NCBI GenBank assembly: GCA_021790215.1
Contig: JAJYIG010000006.1
Span: forward strand, 1 to 37,386
Direction of reading: 5' to 3'
DNA: 37,386 nucleotides
Source: a bacterium
GTDB taxonomy: Bacteria; Patescibacteriota; Microgenomatia; UBA8517
Part shown: in pieces, positions 32,475-37,386 of the stretch
Layout of the letters: each line of letters opens with the position of its first letter
Position numbering within the stretch: position 1 is the stretch's first letter
Translations under genes and position numbers: made by a program
Notes under the pieces: generated by a model
Seen by the model: only the letters and a program-made list of their open reading frames with translations
Database searches by the model: none
What the model was told of the DNA's origin: nothing

Positions 32475-33008
32475 ATGATACGTAAAGTTTTACAATCCGG
32501 CGACCCACTGCTCCGCAAAAAGGCCAAACTAGTTACCAAGATAGACAAGAAGGTTCGAGGCATTATCAAGGATCTGAAAGACACACTCAGTGTCCAAAAA
32601 GATCCTGAGGGAGTAGGGCTTGCTGCCCCACAAATCGGGAAAAATCTGCAAATCTTTGTTTGTGAATACAAAAAGTTCAAGCGAGTTGTTATAAACCCAA
32701 AAATAATCAACATCGAGAAAAAAAGCGGCATCAATAAAACTCCACAAAAGAAGAAAGAAATCCTTGAAGGATGCCTTTCCCTTCCCTATTATTACGGCCC
32801 GTTACGAAGGGCACAAAAAATTACCGTAAAATATTTAGATGAAAACAGTAAGGAGGTTACAGAAACATTTGAAGGTTTTAATGCTCAGATAATTATGCAC
32901 GAAATTGACCATTTGAATGGCATTCTTTTTATCGACAGGCTATTAGAAGAAAGAAAACCTCTTTACAAAGTTGATGGAGACGACTGGGAGGAAGTCGAGC
33001 TTATTTAA
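32475..33008 (+). CDS. def: Peptide deformylase
   Basis: Removes the formyl group from nascent proteins. The three signature motifs are present: GVGLAAPQIG, EGCLSLP (metal-ligand Cys) and QIIMHEIDHLNG (HExxH). The start is placed at ATG 32475 (MIRKVLQSGDP), rather than the TTG at 32466, because it matches the family. The protein has 177 aa. It is followed after 51 nt by fmt, so both formylation and deformylation are encoded side by side. Confidence 0.96.
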   Translation: MIRKVLQSGDPLLRKKAKLVTKIDKKVRGIIKDLKDTLSVQKDPEGVGLAAPQIGKNLQIFVCEYKKFKRVVINPKIINIEKKSGINKTPQKKKEILEGCLSLPYYYGPLRRAQKITVKYLDENSKEVTETFEGFNAQIIMHEIDHLNGILFIDRLLEERKPLYKVDGDDWEEVELI

Positions 33009-33016
33009 TAAGCGAG

Positions 33017-33046
33017 ATCCTGAGCGACTAAAAGGAGTCGAAGGAT
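33017..33046. repeat. REP-like hairpin upstream of fmt
   Basis: ATCCT-gag-CGACT, a 6-nt loop, then AGTCG-a-AGGAT form a near-perfect hairpin between def and fmt. The pattern matches the hairpin at 15130-15158. It ends 13 nt before the fmt start and could affect translation, but may simply be an interspersed repeat. Confidence 0.6.
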
Positions 33047-33059
33047 GGAATAATTATTT

Positions 33060-33929
33060 ATGAAAATCGTATTTTTTGGAACACCAGATTATGTTTTGCC
33101 GATTCTAACCGCAATTCACAAAAAATTTGTGACTGGGCCAGGCAAATCTCCTATTGCTGCTGTTGTCACCCAAAGTCCGAAACCGGTAGGGCGAAAGCAA
33201 ATTCTTAGCTATTCCGCAGTTGATAAATGGGCGCATGATAGAAAAATTCCTATTTATTACTCCGCCGATAAACTGCTTGAAAATCCGGTCGAAGCTGATT
33301 TGGGGATTTTGGCATCATATGGTGAAATTATCAAGAAAGAGGTTATTAACCAGTTTCCGCAGGGAATTTTAGTAATACATCCCTCCCTCCTTCCTAAGTT
33401 GAGGGGCGCATCCCCGATCCCTGCCACAATTATCAGCGGTGAAACAATAAGCGGTGCATCAATAATCAAAATGGATGAAAAAATGGACCATGGCCCAATC
33501 ATTTCCCAATTTAAAGAAGATGTCCTACCAACCGATACGGCAGCTTCACTAAGAACCAGAATTTTTGAAAAGTCGGCGGGGGTTGTAACCGAACTTTTAA
33601 CCCCTTATCTGCAAGGGAAAATAAGACCAAGGGTTCAGGATAATTCACAGGCGACGTATACCAAAATCATGAAAAAAGAGGATGGGTTTATTGATTTGAC
33701 AAAGACTGACCCGACTGAGGCCGAAAGGTTTATCCGTGCTATGGATCCCTGGCCAATTGCCTGGACTTATGTAACTCTAAAAAATAATGATCGAAAGAAG
33801 AGAGCTAGACTCAAAATCCTTGGTGCGCATTTAGATAATGGCAACTTGGTCTTAGATGTAGTTCAGCTTGAAGGTAAAGGTCCGGTTTCCTGGAAACAAT
33901 TTACCGAAGGTTACACCTATTCCTTTTAA
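33060..33929 (+). CDS. fmt: Methionyl-tRNA formyltransferase
   Basis: Formylates initiator Met-tRNA using 10-formyl-THF from FolD. The start KIVFFGTPDYVLPIL, the folate-binding and catalytic IHPSLLPKLRGASPI (Asn/His/Asp site region), MDEKMDHGPII, and a C-terminal domain from about residue 205 (YTKIMKKEDGFIDL) are present. It is 289 aa, a little shorter than E. coli Fmt. Confidence 0.95.
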   Translation: MKIVFFGTPDYVLPILTAIHKKFVTGPGKSPIAAVVTQSPKPVGRKQILSYSAVDKWAHDRKIPIYYSADKLLENPVEADLGILASYGEIIKKEVINQFPQGILVIHPSLLPKLRGASPIPATIISGETISGASIIKMDEKMDHGPIISQFKEDVLPTDTAASLRTRIFEKSAGVVTELLTPYLQGKIRPRVQDNSQATYTKIMKKEDGFIDLTKTDPTEAERFIRAMDPWPIAWTYVTLKNNDRKKRARLKILGAHLDNGNLVLDVVQLEGKGPVSWKQFTEGYTYSF

Positions 33930-33950
33930 TAAAACCGGAGTCGATGGGTC

Positions 33951-34190
33951 TTAAACCAATATTGTCTTTCCGGTCGAAAATCGAAGCTTTTTAATTTTAC
34001 CTTCCTTCTTAAGTTTCGAAATACAATCTGCGCAAAGTTTCATTCCTGCCACCTTCTGCAAATTTGGCATAAAAAGTCTGGGGGTTTTTTGGGCACGCTT
34101 TTTCCACCGTTTTCCGGCAACACCCCTACCATGTGTGCTTTGACGGCCATGAACTATCCCTTTTCCGCAGTTGTCGCAAATGTATGCCAT
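33951..34190 (-). CDS. rpmB: Ribosomal protein bL28
   Basis: Large-subunit protein of 79 aa. It begins MAYICDNCGKGIVHG, followed by basic residues (GKRWKKRAQKTPRLF), and has CADC near residue 54, so the zinc-binding CxxC ... CxxC form is intact. It is single and convergent with fmt. Confidence 0.94.
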   Translation of the reverse strand: MAYICDNCGKGIVHGRQSTHGRGVAGKRWKKRAQKTPRLFMPNLQKVAGMKLCADCISKLKKEGKIKKLRFSTGKTILV

Positions 34191-34198
34191 TTTTTTGA

Positions 34199-34253
34199 TA
34201 CTAGTGACTAGTTACCGACGTTGAATTATACTATTTAGACAAATATTCCGCAA
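34199..34253 (-). promoter_or_regulatory. Putative rpmB promoter and palindromic leader
   Basis: On the minus strand TATAAT (34230-34225) lies 17 nt from TTGCGG (34253-34248). The leader contains ACTAGT-G-ACTAGT (34199-34211), a palindrome. The same TTGCGN half-site is seen at the rpsB promoter. Confidence 0.45.
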
Positions 34254-34894
34254 TGATAATAATCGAGGCCCTTATTGGCATAATAGCCTTGGCCGTAACC
34301 ATAACCATACACGAATCAGCTCACGCCTTCATGGCGGACAGGCTTGGCGATCCCACAGCCAGACTTTCCGGAAGACTCAGTCTCAACCCCCTTAAGCATT
34401 ACGACCCGATCGGAACTACCCTTCTTCTAGTCCTTGCGATGATGAGTTTCCTTGGTCTTCCGGTAATTCCATTCGGTTGGGCAAAACCGGTCCCTTTTGA
34501 TCCTTATAATCTGGAAGACCCCAGAAAAGGTGCAGCACTAATTTCCGTTGCCGGGCCTGGTGCAAATATAATTTTTGCCGTATTTTTGGCCATTATCGTC
34601 AGAATTTTCCCGATAACTACCGGTATGCTCGCTCTGGTAATTATATTAAATCTAAGCTTAGCAATTTTTAACCTAATTCCCATTCATCCATTGGATGGAG
34701 GAAAAATTTTGGCTGGGTTTCTCCCGGAAAAAGATGCCAGGGAGTTTGACTATTTCATGAACCGGTTTGGAATAATTCTTATCGCATTTCTGATCTTTCC
34801 CATATTTAGAAGTACCTCACTAATCTCAAGTATCTTTTATCCGATAATAAATTTTCTTCTTAACATTCTTATCCCCGGCTTCGGAAAGATCTGA
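34253..34894 (+). CDS. M50-family (site-2) membrane protease, short form
   Basis: Small (213 aa) zinc intramembrane protease. The active-site HESAHAF (HExxH) is in the first helix, followed by LGDPTARLSGRLSLNPLKHYDPIGT, typical of the SREBP-type/YdiL-like M50B group. The second metal site is NLIPIHPLDGGKIL. It has no PDZ domain, unlike RseP at 11922. It has about five membrane helices. The substrate is unknown. It is divergent from rpmB. Confidence 0.9.
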   Translation: MIIIEALIGIIALAVTITIHESAHAFMADRLGDPTARLSGRLSLNPLKHYDPIGTTLLLVLAMMSFLGLPVIPFGWAKPVPFDPYNLEDPRKGAALISVAGPGANIIFAVFLAIIVRIFPITTGMLALVIILNLSLAIFNLIPIHPLDGGKILAGFLPEKDAREFDYFMNRFGIILIAFLIFPIFRSTSLISSIFYPIINFLLNILIPGFGKI

Positions 34895-34965
34895 GCTGCT
34901 TTTGCGAGGCTAATTTTCCAATAAACAAGAAGAGTTTGGGCTTTTTTGGCATTGATTTTTTTTGG

Positions 34966-34971
34966 TATAAT
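34966..34971 (+). promoter_or_regulatory. -10 box of the structured RNA at 34978
   Basis: A perfect TATAAT lies 6 nt before the first base of the closing helix of the RNA described next. The upstream region is T-rich without a clear -35. Confidence 0.6.
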
Positions 34972-34977
34972 ATATAC

Positions 34978-35121
34978 GACCCTGTTAGAAGGATGAGCGG
35001 TTTAACTTTCTGACCATTTATATAATCTGGGAAGGCGAAGTCCGCCTGAGATTTTCAAGGGATGGCAGCCTACCCACCTGGATTTTACCAGGAAGATCAC
35101 CGACATTCCGAAGACGGGGTC
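34978..35121 (+). ncRNA. Structured non-coding RNA candidate, family not assigned
   Basis: No ORF explains this stretch. The first nine bases GACCCTGTT (34978-34986) pair without a gap with GACGGGGTC (35113-35121, two G-U pairs), closing a multi-branched fold. Inside are AGAAGG/CTTTCT (about 34987-35011), a GGCG/CGCC hairpin (about 35034-35046), a 7-bp helix GATTTTC/GAAGATC (35050-35056 and 35092-35098) and two hairpins within it (GGG/CCC; CCTGG/CCAGG). The TATAAT upstream predicts transcription starting at 34978. Length and shape could suit a 6S-like regulatory RNA, but I see no clear match to 6S, SRP RNA, RNase P RNA or tmRNA. No U-rich terminator follows. Confidence 0.6.
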
Positions 35122-35197
35122 AACTTTATGTTAATTGCCCATCAAAACCCCATCACACTATCCAACAGAAGAAACAAGCCGATACCATAAATGTAGG

Positions 35198-35282
35198 TGC
35201 TGAGGACAGGATTCGAACCTATGCAGGCCTTCCGGCCGTCAGATTTACAGTCTGATGCGATTGTCCACTCCGCCACCTCAGC
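35198..35282 (-). tRNA. tRNA-Tyr (GUA)
   Basis: Acceptor arms GCTGAGG and CCTCAGC pair perfectly. The anticodon loop CTGTAAA carries GTA, and the long variable arm (CGGCCGGAAGGCCTG) is that of a bacterial class II tRNA-Tyr. The T-arm has TTCGAAT. CCA is not fully encoded. It lies 72 nt downstream of tRNA-Thr on the same strand. Confidence 0.95.
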
Positions 35283-35354
35283 GCATAGCCGAGAAAAGGA
35301 TTTGTATGCAAACTCAACTTTAGCCAGCACAATCAAACCCAATCCGAGGCTTTG

Positions 35355-35426
35355 AGCCGAGGAGAGGATTCGAACCCCCAACCTTCGCTTTACAAAAGCG
35401 CTGCTCAACCGTTGAGCTACCCCGGC
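35355..35426 (-). tRNA. tRNA-Thr (UGU)
   Basis: Acceptor arms GCCGGGG and CCTCGGC pair with one G-U. The D-arm is GCTC ... GAGC, the anticodon stem-loop is CGCTTTTGTAAAGCG with TGT, and the T-loop is TTCGAAT. No CCA is encoded. It is upstream of tRNA-Tyr. Confidence 0.95.
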
Positions 35427-35439
35427 ATCTCAGGCTTAT

Positions 35440-35445
35440 ATTATA
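35440..35445 (-). promoter_or_regulatory. Putative -10 box of the tRNA-Thr/tRNA-Tyr unit
   Basis: On the minus strand a perfect TATAAT lies 13 nt before the first base of tRNA-Thr. No good -35 hexamer is visible at 16-18 nt. Confidence 0.5.
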
Positions 35446-35503
35446 CTTTCTCAAGGCATATAATTCCATCACCTTAAAGATTAATACCCGCCAAAAAATT
35501 ATC

Positions 35504-36583
35504 ATGGTCTCAGTTCAACCCATTCATTTAATCCAATATTTGAGCCTTAAGCGGTCCAAAACGCCACACAACCTAAAGTGTCTCTTCTACCTGTCGTGGG
35601 AAGACGCCCTTTGGGATCTTCTTTTGAAAAAGAGGGTCAAAAAATGTTCTACCATTCTCGTCCCCAACTTTTATTGTGTAGATGTTGAGAATAACATCAT
35701 CAGTCACGGTTATAAAGTAAACCATTATCCCGTAAATAAGGACTTTTCCGTTAATTCAAAATTATTCAAATCAAAGATAAAATCGGTCAATCCTGCTATC
35801 ATCGTCATACTGCATTCTGTAGGAATTACCAACAACCTTCTTAAAAACCCGGAGTGGATAAAAGAACTTCCTCCCGAAACAATCGTTATAGAAGACTGCG
35901 CCCACCGCCTGGTCAATCCTCAAAACATTAAAATTATAAGAAAAAATTATTTTATAATCGACAGCTTAAGAAAAGTTGTTCCCCTCCAGGGATCAAGAGT
36001 TTTCGGACTAAAGGAGGATCTGAATTTTGATACGGAGACAAATCTAAAAACATTAATCTATTCTTCCAAAGTAACTGCTCTTTGGCTTCTGATGCTAATC
36101 TTTTGGAATCTTTCTCAAATTTCCTATAGCACCAGATTGTCCCTATATTTCGGTGTTATTGCTGAGAAGCTAATGCTTTTAGGCTATGACGTTATCGGAG
36201 ATAGTCCCCGCGCAGCTTCCGGAAGCCGCTTCTTTGCATTTCTGACAGATCATCTTAATTACGATAAAATTTACAAAGTTAAAGATACGCAAGCTAAACT
36301 TTACGAGAAAAATTTAACTCCGGCAGTTCAGTCAAAAAATCTTTATAATGGAGATTCTCGGAAAGAGCTGCGGCACTACCCGGTTATTTTGCCCATAAAA
36401 TCCGCCGGAAAAATTCTTAACTATCTAAGAAGCCGTGGTCTAATTGTCCGCTTTGAACTTGACGACTCACCTTGGAGTCAAAAGCAAAAAGTAATTTATT
36501 TGCCTTTGGGACTACATATTAATGAGAAAAAGCAATTAAATATTTGCAATTTGGTAAATAAATCCTTTAAAAATATTTCATGA
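35504..36583 (+). CDS. DegT/DnrJ-like PLP-fold protein, divergent
   Basis: The fold order resembles DegT/DnrJ/EryC1 aminotransferases: a large-domain start (FYLSWEDALWDLLL), the TILVPNFYCVDVENNI strand, PAIIVILHSVG, IVIEDCAHRLVN (the PLP-ring Asp-like position) and IIDSLRKVVPLQGSRVFGL, where the PLP lysine and glycine-rich loop are expected. The match is weak and the middle (about 185-215) is unusually hydrophobic. It may be a sugar or amino-acid aminotransferase, or a relative that lost activity. Its stop overlaps the queA start by 4 nt. Confidence 0.55.
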   Translation: MVSVQPIHLIQYLSLKRSKTPHNLKCLFYLSWEDALWDLLLKKRVKKCSTILVPNFYCVDVENNIISHGYKVNHYPVNKDFSVNSKLFKSKIKSVNPAIIVILHSVGITNNLLKNPEWIKELPPETIVIEDCAHRLVNPQNIKIIRKNYFIIDSLRKVVPLQGSRVFGLKEDLNFDTETNLKTLIYSSKVTALWLLMLIFWNLSQISYSTRLSLYFGVIAEKLMLLGYDVIGDSPRAASGSRFFAFLTDHLNYDKIYKVKDTQAKLYEKNLTPAVQSKNLYNGDSRKELRHYPVILPIKSAGKILNYLRSRGLIVRFELDDSPWSQKQKVIYLPLGLHINEKKQLNICNLVNKSFKNIS

Positions 36584-37335
36584 ACATTTCTAAATTTAAT
36601 TACGTGTTACCAAAAAACCGGATCGCCCAAACTCCGGCAAGCCCAAGAGATTCTTCGCACTTACTTGTTATTGACCGAAAGATAGGCAAAATCAGCCACC
36701 ACCACTTTTACGATCTTCCGGATTTACTAACTCCGAACGATGTGCTGGTTTTTAATGAAACCAAAGTTATCCCGGCCCGGATTATCGGGAAGAAAAATAC
36801 AGGGGGCAAGGTTGAAATTCTTTTGAATAAAGAAATTTCACCAGATACCTGGGAGGTAATTTTCGGCGGAAAGTTAAAGGTTGGCTCCATAGTTATCTTT
36901 GAGGGTCTTGTGGGCAAAGTTCTGGAGCTGGGAAACTACATTGCAAAAATCCAATTTAATAAATCCGGCAGTGCCCTAAAATCCACCTTTGAAAAACTCG
37001 GCAAGACTCCCCTTCCCCCATACATTGTGCCGCAGGATCCCGAATCAAAAATAAGAAGACAATATCAGACTGTTTACGCTAGGCTTGAAGGCTCCGTGGC
37101 GGCCCCAACTGCAGGCTTACATTTTACCCGAAGGCTTCTTGAGAAATTAAAATCCAGAGGAATCCAAACTGAATATCTAACCCTGCACGTAGGCCTGGGA
37201 ACGTTCGCCCCTGTTAAGGAAAGAGAGATTGAAAAACACCACATTCATTCTGAATATTTTGAATTAAGCAAAGAAACCGCAAACCGTCTAAGTGATTCTC
37301 TACGGGTGTCGTTCGCTTTGCTCACTTACCCGTAG
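36580..37335 (+). pseudogene. queA: S-adenosylmethionine:tRNA ribosyltransferase-isomerase, 3'-truncated
   Basis: QueA makes the epoxyqueuosine precursor on tRNA. The N-terminal part is clear: RIAQTPASPRDSSHLLV, DVLVFNETKVIPARI, PPYIVPQDPESKIRRQYQTV, APTAGLHFTRRLLEKL and LHVGLGTFAPVKEREIEKHHIHSE. The frame ends at 251 residues, about 90 short of the family. The last dozen residues (SLRVSFALLTYP) come from a palindrome, and none of the three frames in the remaining 51 bp resembles the QueA C-terminus. So the gene is either disrupted by the repeat, or the assembly is wrong at this end. Confidence 0.75.
37300..37335. repeat. Palindromic element at the broken end of queA
   Basis: Perfect arms CTACGGGT (37300-37307) and ACCCGTAG (37328-37335), extended inward by GTG/CAC across a bulge, enclose TCGTTCGCTTTGCT. 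A second small palindrome CAGCT-ttc-AGCTG follows at 37351-37363. The stop codon of the truncated queA frame lies inside the right arm. Confidence 0.65.
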
Positions 37336-37386
37336 CATCATTATCCCATACAGCTTTCAGCTGTCCTGAATCTTGTTCTCTTTGAT

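Noticed and set aside
34978-35121. Naming the structured RNA as 6S RNA
   Set aside because: A segment such as TTCAAGGG ... CAGCCT faintly recalls 6S, but the multi-branched fold lacks the single long helix with a central bubble.
35142-35408. Minus-strand open frame of 88 codons
   Set aside because: It covers both tRNA genes; the tRNA structures explain the sequence.

Overview
This window looks like a chromosomal segment of a Candidate Phyla Radiation (Patescibacteria) bacterium, most like the Microgenomates group. The evidence is indirect. Housekeeping genes are compact and tightly packed. EF-Ts and prolyl-tRNA synthetase are short. There is a Ser/Thr/Pro-rich surface protein with an N-terminal membrane anchor. 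A few genes belong to families better known from Archaea (UPF0200 kinase, DUF355/COG1839, a beta-RFAP-synthase-like GHMP protein). Short AT-rich and palindromic repeats sit both between and inside genes. TGA is used as a normal stop, so there is no sign of the UGA=Gly code. The lineage is an inference; no 16S gene is present.

Layout. 1-2143: the start of a divergent response regulator, a DrrA/DrrB-type ABC exporter pair and a small unknown protein. 2178-15086, almost all on the minus strand: a translation and DNA-maintenance block. In transcription order it runs rpsB-tsf-frr-(small Cys protein)-rseP-proS-(DUF355)-yqeY-ybeY-(GHMP protein)-(P-loop kinase)-dnaX-ybaB-recR-(unknown)-cysS-(surface protein). 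pyrH, usual between tsf and frr, is absent. 15214-22534: a folate/one-carbon and thymidylate cluster (folC, folD, glyA, tmk, thyA, folA, a MazG-like pyrophosphohydrolase, a UPF0200 kinase, dCMP deaminase). Together these can turn dCMP into dUMP, dTMP and dTDP and recycle the folate cofactor. 22531-30269, minus strand: DUF2207 protein, mreB, mrdA (PBP2), dprA and topA; the last three overlap by 4 nt. 30319-34894: an O-antigen-ligase-like/TPR membrane protein, def and fmt (N-formyl-Met handling), rpmB and an M50 peptidase. 34895-35426: a strongly structured RNA candidate with its own promoter, then tRNA-Tyr and tRNA-Thr on the opposite strand. 35504-37386: a DegT-like protein and a 3'-truncated queA.

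Two RNA signals stand out. The rpsB-tsf leader can form a pseudoknot in which a leader GUCUCCU pairs with the rpsB Shine-Dalgarno AGGAGAC while an 8-bp stem crosses it; this looks like a ribosomal-protein autoregulatory leader. The 144-nt RNA at 34978-35121 has a perfect TATAAT upstream and a 9-bp closing helix that begins at the predicted first base; I could not assign it to a family.

A third theme is palindromic or AT-rich repeat elements inserted in frame in protein genes (topA, dnaX, the O-antigen-ligase-like gene) or at gene ends (ABC ATPase, queA). I saw no CRISPR array, insertion sequence, integrase or convincing rho-independent terminator. No stretch over about 300 bp lacks a gene, except 34895-35197, which holds the RNA candidate.
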